Shown here: positions 8,379 to 20,096 of the stretch, in pieces
Position numbering within the stretch: the first letter of the stretch is position 1
Layout of the letters: each line of letters opens with the position of its first letter
Assembly (NCBI GenBank): GCA_003640645.1
Contig: QGHH01000004.1
Span: 42,875-106,874 of the forward strand
DNA from: Fredinandcohnia aciditolerans
GTDB lineage: Bacteria; Bacillota; Bacilli; Bacillales; Bacillaceae_L
Direction of reading: 5' to 3'
Length of the DNA: 64,000 nucleotides
Notes under the pieces: generated by a model
The model's input: only the letters and a program-made list of their open reading frames with translations
Database searches by the model: none
What the model was told of the DNA's origin: nothing
Made by a program: the position numbers and the translations under genes

Positions 8379-9962
8379 TTATGCTTTTTGAATGTTCTTC
8401 ACAGTAATTACAAAAATAATAAATATAACTAAAGTAGTAATCAATCCTAGTAAGGCACTACCTGTTAGACCTAGTACTACATATCCAATACCGGCGATAA
8501 TTGCTGAAATAATGGCATATGGAAGTTGTGTCATTACATGATCAATAAGATGACTCCCTGCACCTGTTGAAGAAAGAATCGTTGTATCGGAAATCGGTGA
8601 GCAGTGATCACCAAATACAGAACCAGCAAGAACAGCTGCTAGCGCCGGGAGTAATAGATTAATATCTGAAGCTGCGGCTATGTCCCCTGCGATTGGTAGC
8701 ATCATTCCGAAAGTTCCCCAGGACGTTCCTGTAGCGAATGCCATAATACCTGCTACAACAAAGAGAATGACCGGTAAGAACGCGATATTCAAGTTAGATT
8801 TTTCAACAATTCCAGCTAGATATTTTCCTGTTTCAAGCTGACCAATTAAGTCAACAATCACCCATGCAAATAGTAAAATATAGATGGCTGGAAGCATTGA
8901 TTTAATTCCTTCTATAATTCCCTTTGGAAGGAGTTTTACGTCAATTGCATTTTTTGCATAGACCTGAATAAGGAACAAGATAAGTGTGACAATAAATCCA
9001 AACAAGCCGCCATATAACAGAGACCCAGTCACATCAGTGTTCTCCAAGACACTAATGATGGTTACATTTCCTTCAGAAGCTTTATAGCCTGTCCAAAATA
9101 ACGAACCAACTGTACCTACAACTAATGCTAAGATTGGCCATACTAAATCGCCGACAGACCCCTTCTCACTTTGAGGCAGTTCTTGTTTTAACTCTCCAAG
9201 AACGGGCTTTTCCGGGTCTGTAACCTCTCCAGTTGTCATTACTCGGTCTTCATGAACCTTCATACTGCCGATATTAAGATTAAAAACTGCTACCGCAATA
9301 ACCATTAATATAGCTACTACTACATATAAGTTCATTGGTATAATTTGAATAAATGCAGATAAAGGAGAATACTCTGCTACACCATGTGTTGCTAGGATTG
9401 GTGCAATGATCGCAATGATATAAGCTCCCCAGCTCGAAATTGGTGAAACAACACATATAGGTGCTGATGTTGAATCAATAATATAAGCTAGCTTTGCACG
9501 TGAAACCTTATTACGGTCAGTAATTGGTCTACTCACTTGCCCAACAGCTAACGCATTAAAATAATCATCAATAAAAATAATAATTCCTAAAACTGCGGCT
9601 AAGAGCTGAGCGCCTGTTCTTGTTTTAACCTTTTTTTGTGCCCATTCTCCAAATGCACGACTACCGCCAGAGATGGAAATGAAGGCAGTGATAATACCTA
9701 AAATAAGAAGAAATAATATAATATACACATTCCACGTGTTTACTGCACCATCTGCTACGAAAACAGCTTTTATACTTACCCAAATGGTGAGTAAAATCTC
9801 TTGCAACCAAGCTCCGACTCCGTCATTCATTAGAATATTAGCATGTAATACGAATGCAGACGATACAATACCGACTCCAAGTGACAGTAGTACTCTACGG
9901 GTTAAAACAACCATGAGAAGTGTAATGATTGGTGGGATAATTGAATATATCGTTCCAGACAT
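8379..9962 (-). CDS. NhaC-family transporter, likely lysine carrier (LysW type)
   Basis: A 527-aa polytopic membrane protein of the NhaC Na+/H+ antiporter family, with many hydrophobic helices and conserved segments such as IIIFIDDYFNALAVGQ and FGDHCSPISDTTILSS. Family annotation would say Na+/H+ antiporter, but the gene stands behind a lysine riboswitch with a terminator. That is the arrangement known for the NhaC-like lysine transporters named LysW, so lysine transport coupled to Na+ or H+ is the better guess. The ATG at 9962 follows GGAGG by 9 nt. Monocistronic, ending at the terminator at 8305. Confidence 0.88.
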   Translation of the reverse strand: MSGTIYSIIPPIITLLMVVLTRRVLLSLGVGIVSSAFVLHANILMNDGVGAWLQEILLTIWVSIKAVFVADGAVNTWNVYIILFLLILGIITAFISISGGSRAFGEWAQKKVKTRTGAQLLAAVLGIIIFIDDYFNALAVGQVSRPITDRNKVSRAKLAYIIDSTSAPICVVSPISSWGAYIIAIIAPILATHGVAEYSPLSAFIQIIPMNLYVVVAILMVIAVAVFNLNIGSMKVHEDRVMTTGEVTDPEKPVLGELKQELPQSEKGSVGDLVWPILALVVGTVGSLFWTGYKASEGNVTIISVLENTDVTGSLLYGGLFGFIVTLILFLIQVYAKNAIDVKLLPKGIIEGIKSMLPAIYILLFAWVIVDLIGQLETGKYLAGIVEKSNLNIAFLPVILFVVAGIMAFATGTSWGTFGMMLPIAGDIAAASDINLLLPALAAVLAGSVFGDHCSPISDTTILSSTGAGSHLIDHVMTQLPYAIISAIIAGIGYVVLGLTGSALLGLITTLVIFIIFVITVKNIQKA

Positions 9963-9971
9963 AATGTGATT

Positions 9972-9993
9972 CCTCCAAGTGTTATTTTGGAGG
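9972..9993 (-). promoter_or_regulatory. Hairpin masking the NhaC-gene ribosome binding site
   Basis: On the minus strand CCTCCAA, an 8-nt loop and TTGGAGG form a perfect 7-bp helix whose 3' arm is the Shine-Dalgarno of the downstream gene. The 5' arm can alternatively pair with TGGAGGGC at the 3' edge of the lysine aptamer. This suggests a second, translational switch layer; inference from pairing only. Confidence 0.5.
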
Positions 9994-10024
9994 GCGTGGT
10001 GAAAGAAGATACTCTTTAGAAGAC

Positions 10025-10270
10025 AAAAAGAGAGTATGATAGAAAATAACTATCATTACTCTCTGTAATGTTATGTTATCCTCCATCACGATCAGTAGCC
10101 CTCCATTATAGATCATTCTATAATGACAGTGTTACCCTTTTTCAAGGCAACCCCAACAAAAATAACATTGACAAGTTTATTTTTGCTTCGGCAAAAAATC
10201 CTTTCAACTATGATCTACGTTGTCATCCTCACATAGTTTACTCTTATTTTCCGCTCCTCTACCTCATCGA
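10025..10270 (-). promoter_or_regulatory. Lysine riboswitch (L-box) with terminator
   Basis: Leader of the NhaC-family gene, reading on the minus strand. It has the 5' P1/P2 segment GAGGTAGAGGAGCGG...AAGAGTA, the conserved GAAAGGATTTTTTGCCGAAG, and the 3' segment ATGGAGGGCTACTG, all hallmarks of the L-box aptamer (about 10090-10270). The rest of the leader ends with the terminator stem GAGAGTATGATAG / CTATCATTACTCTC at 10030-10063 followed by TTTTT. Expected behaviour is transcription stop when lysine is high. This explains most of the 400-bp gap between the NhaC gene and yunB. Confidence 0.88.
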
Positions 10271-10362
10271 TCCGATAAGGTGGTGTATTCATTTTATTAA
10301 TTCCTTCGCTAGTATATATGATTTTCCACTTAGATTCAACTATTCTAGTATAGTATTTTTTG

Positions 10363-11121
10363 CTAATTTGTTGGTATCTCTATAGAAGGAGATGATTCCC
10401 CACCATTATTGTAGAAATCTGGAACATCATGTAATATGTTTTGATTAATAACGGGGATAATTGTTTCAATTTCAACCTCTCCTGTTGAGAAAGGTAAAAT
10501 TACCTGCATCGTCACTGTCGCAAGAACATTATATTGAAACCACCCATTATTAATCCCCCACTCATCAATTCTTCCTTGTGGCGTTGTTTCTCCAAATCCA
10601 ATCATATGAAAACGAATTGGGATTTCTGGACCTAAGTTTCCTAAGAGGGCATTATTTGTTGCTTCCCCTAGAGGTACTTTAAAAACAAAGCCCGTTTGTC
10701 CGTTGGCATCATCCGTTTCAATTTCTAAATCAGGATATTCAAGTTTGTTAATTTCGCCTTCATTTACATACTTTAAGTATCGCTCTATATTTCCGAGTGT
10801 CTTTGTCGCCATTTTATTGACGACCTGAGTATTGTAGCTAATCACTTTCCCATTTTCATCCGTTTGCACAATACTTAAATCCTCTTGGACCAATTCTTCC
10901 TCATTTAATTGTTGGTTAATAGCGTTTTTAATAACTGTGGCTGCAACCTTCTTCGTTTCATTCTCAGCATATGCCATTAGTGCTGGCTCTATCGCTTTGT
11001 TAATAATGAATAAACCAATAACAGTTGAGAGAATAAAAAATACAAATGTTAATAAGAAGACGTAACGGAAAGGCAAGGGCCCTTTCCTTCTTGGTTGTAG
11101 ACGAGCTCTGTACTTTCCCAA
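10363..11121 (-). CDS. yunB: Sporulation protein YunB
   Basis: A 252-aa protein with a basic N-terminus, one membrane anchor (about residues 18-40, FRYVFLLTFVFFILSTVIGL) and an extracytoplasmic domain. It matches YunB, a mother-cell (sigma-E) sporulation protein in B. subtilis. The TTG start at 11121 follows AAGGGGGG. That ribosome binding site lies inside the 3' arm of an inverted repeat at 11130-11166. Placed after yunC and yunD on the same strand. Confidence 0.88.
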   Translation of the reverse strand: MGKYRARLQPRRKGPLPFRYVFLLTFVFFILSTVIGLFIINKAIEPALMAYAENETKKVAATVIKNAINQQLNEEELVQEDLSIVQTDENGKVISYNTQVVNKMATKTLGNIERYLKYVNEGEINKLEYPDLEIETDDANGQTGFVFKVPLGEATNNALLGNLGPEIPIRFHMIGFGETTPQGRIDEWGINNGWFQYNVLATVTMQVILPFSTGEVEIETIIPVINQNILHDVPDFYNNGGESSPSIEIPTN

Positions 11122-11129
11122 ACGAAAAT

Positions 11130-11166
11130 CCCCCCTTACAAGCTATGTGTATGCAGGTAAGGAGGG
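11130..11166 (-). terminator. Inverted repeat between yunC and yunB (terminator or RBS mask)
   Basis: On the minus strand CCCTCCTTAC pairs with GTAAGGGGGG (10 bp, one U-G wobble), followed by ATTTTCGTTT. It can act as an intrinsic terminator after yunC. Its 3' arm is also the Shine-Dalgarno of yunB, so readthrough RNA would have a masked start site. Confidence 0.6.
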
Positions 11167-11244
11167 ATGTACGATAACTATTTTGTTCAACAAGGTTCAA
11201 GTGATGCCACGTTCTTTTATATGGTATACCTTCTCAGGTTAATT

Positions 11245-11547
11245 TTAGATCATTTTTAGTAGGGCGTCTCTGCCTTTCATGCCTACTGTAATGCCTCGGT
11301 TTTCGGCTTCAATTGTAATTGATTCAAGAGGGGCTTCCAGTAATTGCTCGATTGTACGAACACCAACTGCCCTACCAGCAATAATGCCTCGTTCTTTAAG
11401 TTTTTCGTTCAATAATGCAACATCGAGAGCTCCACACATAATATAGCCATTTTCATTCGTGACTGCCATAAAATTTGTCTTAGGCAGGTTAACGGTAATG
11501 GCTGTAAATTGATGATTATCAATTACGATTGGTGTCATTGAGACCAT
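11245..11547 (-). CDS. yunC: YunC family protein (DUF1805)
   Basis: A 100-aa cytosolic protein matching DUF1805/YunC, with the conserved stretch GYIMCGALDVALLNEKLKER. Function unknown. The GTG at 11556 sits on the Shine-Dalgarno; the ATG at 11547, 10 nt after GGAG, is taken as start (MVSMTPIVID). It is probably cotranscribed with yunD upstream, 87 bp away. Confidence 0.85.
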   Translation of the reverse strand: MVSMTPIVIDNHQFTAITVNLPKTNFMAVTNENGYIMCGALDVALLNEKLKERGIIAGRAVGVRTIEQLLEAPLESITIEAENRGITVGMKGRDALLKMI

Positions 11548-11634
11548 TCCTAGCACACTCCTTTCCCTAACTAATTTATGTAATGGGAAAGTGATTTGTG
11601 TTTGAAATAGTACTAGTCATAGACCTATCTTTCT

Positions 11635-13062
11635 CTAATCCTTTTGACTAAGTATCTTTAGAACGTTTTGCTGATTGTTTTTTAATTTTTCAGCTAAAAG
11701 ATCTCGTAAGAATTCTGGCATATAGTATTTTTTATCCTTAGCATCCCGTATGACAGGAAAGAGTGAACCGAATGTGAACATATCAATGGTAGCAATTGAA
11801 TACGTTTTGTCAGGATCGAGGTCCTCCCCATTGATTTTAATATCGGTAATGTGATCTAATCCATCCGAAAGCTTTGTAGTGTAAAGTTCTACACCGTCAT
11901 ATACCATTTTGCCCATTACTTTTCCACGGAATCCTAGACCCTTAATATTGAGGTTTTCCATTTCCTTTGTGTTTGCCTGTAAAATAATTTCCTTCAATTC
12001 ATCGCCCTTAACCCAGACCTTACATGGATTAATAGGATGTGGGCAAATTCGATGCAAGTCTTCTCTTGTTACCTTTCCTGTTGGAAGCGAGTCAAGCAAT
12101 AGCCCTGCGTTCACCATCGATATGTCTCCTTCACACCATTCGCGAAGGACCTCAGCTAAAAGCTTAGAAAATGAGTTTTCCGCAAACCAATCACTTAGAA
12201 GTGGTTGGTCAATTTCTGCAATAACATCATTTTGTAAGTTGTGTATACTTTTTGCCATGTACTCAGAAAGGATTTCAGTTGTTTCCTTACTTTCTGACAG
12301 TGATTTCGTAGGGATTACACTTGCAGCACTTTCAATGAGCCTTTTATGCTCAGTATCAATTTTAAGAGTAACATGTCCAATATAATTCCCGTATTTTTGC
12401 GCACAGCATAGAAGTGTGTTATTGATTCTCTTTCCAGCTTCTAAAAGATGATGTGTGTGGCCACCAAGTAGCACGTCAACATCTGGGAAATCTCTTGCAA
12501 TTTGCTCATCCTCATTGATTCCTAAATGGGACATCAGAAGCATCATATCTGTTTTGTCTTTTAATTCTTTGATTGTTTCTTGTAGGATAACAAAAGGATC
12601 TTTGACGTTCCAGCCGAGCAACTTATATAGCCCAATATAATGAACCGTTAAACCGATGATTCCTATCCTAAATCCACTTGGCAAGACATGAATATGGTAA
12701 GGATCTGCCCAGTTAGGTAGCTTCCCATTTCGGTCGAATAGATTTGCAAGCAAGACCTTAAATTCTGCCTCTTCATATAAAGAATCCAGATGTTCATAAG
12801 ACATCGTAATTCCTTCGTTGTTACCGATAGTAGCATAATCGTATTGAAGTTGGTTTAAGAGCTGCACATTCAATTTGCCATGGGATGCTTCTGAAATTGG
12901 ATGAAAGCGATCAATATGGTCACCAATATCAATTAAGAGCATTTCCTCATTGTTAGCCTGATGAAGTTTTCTCATTTCTGTGATATATTTTGTGATTTTA
13001 GGCCATCGGTCAAAATGGCTATGGAGATCGTTTGTATGATAAATATGTACGGTTTCAATCAA
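11635..13062 (-). CDS. yunD: YunD bifunctional metallophosphatase/5'-nucleotidase family
   Basis: A 475-aa protein with an N-terminal calcineurin-like metallophosphoesterase domain: HTNDLHSH near residue 10, DIGDHID near 47, GNNEG near 79, GGHTHH near 199. A C-terminal 5'-nucleotidase domain follows (about 290-460). No signal peptide is visible, unlike secreted UshA-type enzymes, so it is probably cytosolic, as is YunD. Likely removes phosphate from nucleotides or nucleotide sugars; substrate not shown by sequence. Confidence 0.9.
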   Translation of the reverse strand: MIETVHIYHTNDLHSHFDRWPKITKYITEMRKLHQANNEEMLLIDIGDHIDRFHPISEASHGKLNVQLLNQLQYDYATIGNNEGITMSYEHLDSLYEEAEFKVLLANLFDRNGKLPNWADPYHIHVLPSGFRIGIIGLTVHYIGLYKLLGWNVKDPFVILQETIKELKDKTDMMLLMSHLGINEDEQIARDFPDVDVLLGGHTHHLLEAGKRINNTLLCCAQKYGNYIGHVTLKIDTEHKRLIESAASVIPTKSLSESKETTEILSEYMAKSIHNLQNDVIAEIDQPLLSDWFAENSFSKLLAEVLREWCEGDISMVNAGLLLDSLPTGKVTREDLHRICPHPINPCKVWVKGDELKEIILQANTKEMENLNIKGLGFRGKVMGKMVYDGVELYTTKLSDGLDHITDIKINGEDLDPDKTYSIATIDMFTFGSLFPVIRDAKDKKYYMPEFLRDLLAEKLKNNQQNVLKILSQKD

Positions 13063-13157
13063 TCCCTACACCTCCTTTTTGCATGTTTAAAATGCTATGG
13101 ACTTCTTCTTTAGGTACTTCACTTTTGTATTTCAATCTAAATTAAGTATAGTTTTTA

Positions 13158-14006
13158 CTAACTAAAAAAGTCTAATTGCCTCGGCGCTAAACCTCGATAC
13201 TCGATTCCGAGCATATCGATAAATTGTTTAGCATTGTCTGCCGCATCCCCACCTGAATTGTTATTAAACAATACGTAGATGGTCTCACTTGATTGATTAA
13301 GTTCCTGCACATGATGAATCCATTCTTCTAGCTCTTCTTTATTATACTTATATAAATAACGCACATCACGCCAATTGCCTTGTTTTGGCTTTTTCCAGCC
13401 ATGAACATTTCTGCCATGAAAACGTACGAGCGTTTTTAGTTTATCGGTTGGATGGAGGATTGTCGGAATTGACCCTTTGCCTGCCTGTGGTTCATCGCAA
13501 ATACTATGAATCCATCCTTCTTCTTCCATAAATTCTAATGTTTGTTTTTTTAGGCGTGGTGAAAACCATGATTGGTGGCGGAATTCAAGGGCTACAGGAA
13601 TTTCCCCCATCTGCTGCTTGCACCACCTTAAGTAGTCTACATTTTCACGTTTACAATCATACCATGGAGGAAATTGAAATAAAACCATGGCAAGCTTATT
13701 TGCTTGTTGATAAGGTTCCAGTGACAAACGAAAAGCATCAAACATCTTTTCCTTTGATTCAAATGGAATTTCTCCACGTTGATGACCTGTCATCCCCTGA
13801 TAAGCTTTAACAATGAATTGAAAAGATTCAGGTGTGTCTCTCAGCCATTTTTCCACATTACGTTTAGGCTGAATGGCATAGAAAGACGCATCCACCTCGA
13901 CAATTGGAAAGTGACCAGCATATTCTTTTAGTTTATCACTGGGTGTAGTTCCTGCTGTATATAGGCTATCGTGGTCACCCCAGCCAGTTACACCAATATA
14001 AATCAT
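13158..14006 (-). CDS. yunF: DUF72 family protein YunF
   Basis: A 282-aa TIM-barrel-like protein of the DUF72 family, with an N-terminal IYIGVTGWGDH, VEVDASFYAIQP near 46-57, and LEFRHQSWF near 150. No biochemical role is established that I know. The frame extends to 14036, but GGAGGTGACTCC ending just before the ATG at 14006 fixes the start. Follows the suf terminator on the same strand. Confidence 0.88.
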   Translation of the reverse strand: MIYIGVTGWGDHDSLYTAGTTPSDKLKEYAGHFPIVEVDASFYAIQPKRNVEKWLRDTPESFQFIVKAYQGMTGHQRGEIPFESKEKMFDAFRLSLEPYQQANKLAMVLFQFPPWYDCKRENVDYLRWCKQQMGEIPVALEFRHQSWFSPRLKKQTLEFMEEEGWIHSICDEPQAGKGSIPTILHPTDKLKTLVRFHGRNVHGWKKPKQGNWRDVRYLYKYNKEELEEWIHHVQELNQSSETIYVLFNNNSGGDAADNAKQFIDMLGIEYRGLAPRQLDFFS

Positions 14007-14037
14007 GGAGTCACCTCCTATTACGATTATGTACAAA

Positions 14038-14072
14038 AATAACTCGCTTGAGAGTATCTCAAACGAGTTATT
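14038..14072 (-). terminator. Terminator of the suf operon
   Basis: The long stem AATAACTCGCTTGAGA / TCTCAAACGAGTTATT ends in ATTTTTG on the minus strand, just after sufB. One mismatch in the stem. Confidence 0.92.
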
Positions 14073-14085
14073 GCATGTGTGCTTA

Positions 14086-15483
14086 TTATCCGATAGAACC
14101 TTCCATTTCGAACTTGATTAAGCGGTTCATTTCAACAGCGTATTCCATTGGAAGCTCTTTAGTAAATGGTTCGATAAAGCCCATTACGATCATTTCAGTA
14201 GCTTCTTGCTCAGAAATACCACGGCTCATTAGATAGAATAGTTGTTCTTCAGATACTTTAGATACCTTAGCTTCATGCTCTAATGAAATATTGTCATTTA
14301 AAATTTCATTATATGGAATTGTATCAGAAGTCGATTGATTATCCATGATTAACGTATCACATTCGATATTAGAACGTGCTCCGTGTGCTCTACGTCCGAA
14401 GTGTACAATACCACGGTATGTTACTTTACCACCGTGTTTAGCAATAGACTTCGATACGATAGTAGAAGACGTATTTGGAGCAAGGTGAGTCATTTTCGCA
14501 CCCGCATCCTGGTGTTGACCTTTACCAGCTATTGCAATGGAGAGGGTCATACCACGAGCTCCTTCACCACGAAGGATAACCGCCGGATATTTCATTGTTA
14601 GTTTTGAACCAATGTTACCATCGATCCATTCCATTGTTGCATTCGCATCACAAACTGCACGTTTTGTAACTAGGTTATACACATTGTTAGCCCAGTTTTG
14701 GATAGTTGTATAACGGCAGTACGCATCTTTTTTAATGATGATTTCAACTACTGCACTGTGTAGTGAGTTTGTTGTATAAACAGGAGCCGTACATCCTTCA
14801 ACATAATGTACGCTTGCGCCCTCATCAACAATAATTAATGTACGTTCGAATTGCCCCATGTTTTCAGAGTTGATACGGAAATATGCTTGAAGTGGTGTAT
14901 CAACCTTAACACCTGGCGGTACGTAGATAAATGATCCACCAGACCAAACTGCTGAGTTCAATGCTGCGAACTTGTTATCAGTTGGAGGAATAACCTTTGC
15001 CCAGTGCTCACGGAAAATATCTTCATTCTCTTTAAGAGCAGAATCGGTATCCTTAAATACAATTCCTAGTTCTTCAAGGTCTTCCTTCATATTATGGTAT
15101 ACAACCTCTGATTCGTACTGAGCAGAAACACCCGCAAGATATTTTTGTTCAGCTTCAGGAATACCTAACTTATCAAAAGTTGCTTTAATCTCTTCAGGAA
15201 CTTCATCCCATGACTTTTCGGATTTCTCAGATGGTTTTACGTAATACGTAATTTCATCAAAGTTTAAGCTATTAAGGTCTCCACCCCATTGTGGCATAGG
15301 CATGTTGTAAAAATGCTCTAAGGATTTAAGACGGAAGTCTAACATCCACTGTGGCTCTTCTTTCATGCGTGAGATTTCTTCAACAATTTCCTTTGTTAAA
15401 CCACGTTCTGAACGGAAGATGGAAACGTCTTTATCTGCAAAGCCATATTTATAATCGCCAATTTCAGGCATTTTCTTTGCCAT
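14086..15483 (-). CDS. sufB: Fe-S cluster scaffold protein SufB
   Basis: A 465-aa SufB subunit of the SufBC2D scaffold, which assembles Fe-S clusters from sulfur delivered by SufS/SufU. It starts [15 protein letters not shown]. Conserved stretches include the central beta-helix with EGCTAPVY and a C-terminal [22 protein letters not shown]; the conserved Cys of [12 protein letters not shown]-type segments lies just before it (SNIECDTL). It is the last gene of sufC-sufD-sufS-sufU-sufB, the standard Firmicute order. Confidence 0.98.
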   Translation of the reverse strand: MAKKMPEIGDYKYGFADKDVSIFRSERGLTKEIVEEISRMKEEPQWMLDFRLKSLEHFYNMPMPQWGGDLNSLNFDEITYYVKPSEKSEKSWDEVPEEIKATFDKLGIPEAEQKYLAGVSAQYESEVVYHNMKEDLEELGIVFKDTDSALKENEDIFREHWAKVIPPTDNKFAALNSAVWSGGSFIYVPPGVKVDTPLQAYFRINSENMGQFERTLIIVDEGASVHYVEGCTAPVYTTNSLHSAVVEIIIKKDAYCRYTTIQNWANNVYNLVTKRAVCDANATMEWIDGNIGSKLTMKYPAVILRGEGARGMTLSIAIAGKGQHQDAGAKMTHLAPNTSSTIVSKSIAKHGGKVTYRGIVHFGRRAHGARSNIECDTLIMDNQSTSDTIPYNEILNDNISLEHEAKVSKVSEEQLFYLMSRGISEQEATEMIVMGFIEPFTKELPMEYAVEMNRLIKFEMEGSIG

Positions 15484-15541
15484 TCTACTTCACTCCATTC
15501 TATGTGAGGAATCCTCATAACAAAATGTTAGGAGAAATCTA

Positions 15542-18505
<2,964 letters not shown>

Positions 18506-18522
18506 AATAATCCTCCTTACGC

Positions 18523-19308
18523 TTACGCTTCTTGACCTACAGTTTCATCTTCGATTCCTAATTCTTTCTTAATCCAATCATATCCTTCAGCTTCTAGACG
18601 TTGTGCAAGTTCTGGTCCACCTGATTTCACAATACGTCCTTGCATCATGACATGTACTTTATCTGGTGTAATATAGTTAAGTAAGCGTTGGTAGTGAGTG
18701 ATGATTAAGCAACCAAACTCTTCTCCGCGCATTTCATTAATTCCTTTAGAAACAACCTTCAACGCATCAATATCAAGACCTGAGTCAATCTCGTCAAGGA
18801 TTGCGATCTTAGGCTCTAACATCATTAATTGTAGGATTTCGTTACGTTTCTTTTCCCCACCTGAGAAGCCTTCGTTAAGGTAACGTTGAGCCATGTCAGG
18901 ATCCATTTCTAGATATTCCATGTTTTTATCCATTGTACGAATGAATTTCATTAATGAAATTTCATCACCTTCTTCACGACGTGCATTAATTGCAGAACGA
19001 AGGAAGTCTGCGTTTGTTACACCATTGATTTCACTTGGATATTGCATTGCTAAGAAAAGACCAGCGCGTGCACGCTCATCAACTTCCATTTCTAACACAT
19101 CTTCGCCATCAAGAGTGATGCTTCCGCTTGTTACTTCATATTTAGGGTGGCCCATGATTGCAGATGATAAAGTTGACTTACCTGTACCATTTGGTCCCAT
19201 GATTGCGTGAATTTCTCCACCGTTTATTTCAAGGTTAACCCCTTTTAAAATCTCCTTGCCTTCGATTTCGACATGAAGATCCTTAATAACTAAAGTTGAT
19301 CCTGCCAT
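18523..19308 (-). CDS. sufC: SUF system ATPase SufC
   Basis: A 261-aa ABC-type ATPase that drives the SufBD scaffold. Walker A GPNGTGKST near residues 37-45, signature FSGGEKKR, Walker B AILDEIDSGLD. The frame opens at 19356, but the ATG at 19308 after GGAGGTAG matches the normal MAGSTLVIKDL start. First gene of the operon. Confidence 0.98.
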   Translation of the reverse strand: MAGSTLVIKDLHVEIEGKEILKGVNLEINGGEIHAIMGPNGTGKSTLSSAIMGHPKYEVTSGSITLDGEDVLEMEVDERARAGLFLAMQYPSEINGVTNADFLRSAINARREEGDEISLMKFIRTMDKNMEYLEMDPDMAQRYLNEGFSGGEKKRNEILQLMMLEPKIAILDEIDSGLDIDALKVVSKGINEMRGEEFGCLIITHYQRLLNYITPDKVHVMMQGRIVKSGGPELAQRLEAEGYDWIKKELGIEDETVGQEA

Positions 19309-19500
19309 AACTACTACCTCCATTAAACGAAAATATTTTGTATAGTATTGACACATTAAGTCAAAACTTCATTCTCATTTTATTCTCATTACAATCTTAT
19401 ATCAAATTCAAAGTGATATCAACCTTTACACATTCACACACGTGATACATTTTTTTAATATAAGTTTTGTTGTACTATGCATTAAATGAGAAGAAAAAGT
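19309..19500 (-). promoter_or_regulatory. Candidate sufC promoter region
   Basis: On the minus strand TTGACT (about 19359-19364) is followed after 16 nt by TACAAA (19337-19342), a plausible sigma-A promoter 30 nt ahead of the sufC ribosome binding site. TTGAC...GTCAA is also an inverted repeat. The gap 19309-19680 holds this, A/T-rich DNA and the hairpin at 19632, and no other gene. Confidence 0.4.
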
Positions 19501-19631
19501 TAAATCTTGTCCAACAATTAAGATAACATAAATTAAAAGGATATGTAAGGAAGAATAGATGTTATCCAATGGTAAGTATTCAAATCCTCAGTTTATTTTT
19601 CACAGATTCCGATAATTCATTCTATAATATA

Positions 19632-19661
19632 GAAACCCAGTGTAGTGGGCACTGGGTTTCG
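19632..19661. terminator. Hairpin/terminator between the frameshifted gene and sufC
   Basis: The stem GAAACCCAGTG / CACTGGGTTTC with a 7-nt loop lies directly after the end of the small gene at 19680. The U-tract is weak on both sides; the minus strand (TTTCTATATT) is slightly better. Confidence 0.7.
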
Positions 19662-19679
19662 CAATCATAATATATCTAT

Positions 19680-19962
19680 TTAGATGTTCACTTTACCTAT
19701 TTGAGCAATAATCATTAGACCTTGTTTATAGTCTTTTTCTCGATTAACCTCAACCCGCATACGCTCTTTGAACTTTCGACAGTAATCTTTGTAACCAATC
19801 CCATGTGCCTGATGCATTGCCTTTTCCATTTCGCCCGTATAATTCAAACGGATTTGATTGATATTGGACCAATCCCTTCTTTTTTATCGTGCTTACTTGC
19901 ACATATTTAATGCTATCACCATCAACCTTTTGCCTCAACAGCGTGATTTCGTAGTATTTCAA
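19680..19962 (-). pseudogene. Small gene broken by a one-base frameshift
   Basis: The first frame reads MKYYEITLLRQKVDGDSIKY...STIKK from a TTG at 19962. Shifting +1 at the A6 run near 19885 gives DWSNINQIRLNYTGEMEKAM...QAHGIGYKDYCRKFKERMR and continues to GKVNI and a stop at 19680-19682. Together they make a coherent, charged protein of about 92 aa. The unshifted frame instead degenerates (LVQYQSNPFELYG...AYAG) and stops at 19750. One extra A in the run would explain it: a mutation or a homopolymer sequencing error. I do not recognise the family. No strong ribosome binding site is visible before the TTG. Confidence 0.5.
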
Positions 19963-20060
19963 GCTCCCAATCCTTATTTGACTAAATGGATAACACTAGG
20001 AACACAGGAGATACAATTCAATCAATTTCCTTTGTTTTCCTCGAGAATATTCAAAAATCG

Positions 20061-20092
20061 AAAAGAGGCTTACCAATAGGCAAGCCTCTTTT
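20061..20092 (-). terminator. Terminator of metNPQ
   Basis: The stem AAAAGAGGCTT / AAGCCTCTTTT with a short loop lies just after metQ; T- and A-rich flanks on both sides make it usable in both directions. Confidence 0.92.
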
Positions 20093-20096
20093 ATTA

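Noticed and set aside
19370-19400. Fur box upstream of sufC
   Set aside because: GAGAATAAAATGAGAATGAAG has Fur-like half sites only as direct repeats, not the inverted 7-1-7 arrangement.
19870-19900. Programmed -1 frameshift at A AAA AAG
   Set aside because: The slippery heptamer is in the right frame, but a -1 slip leads to a frame that stops soon; the coherent continuation needs +1.
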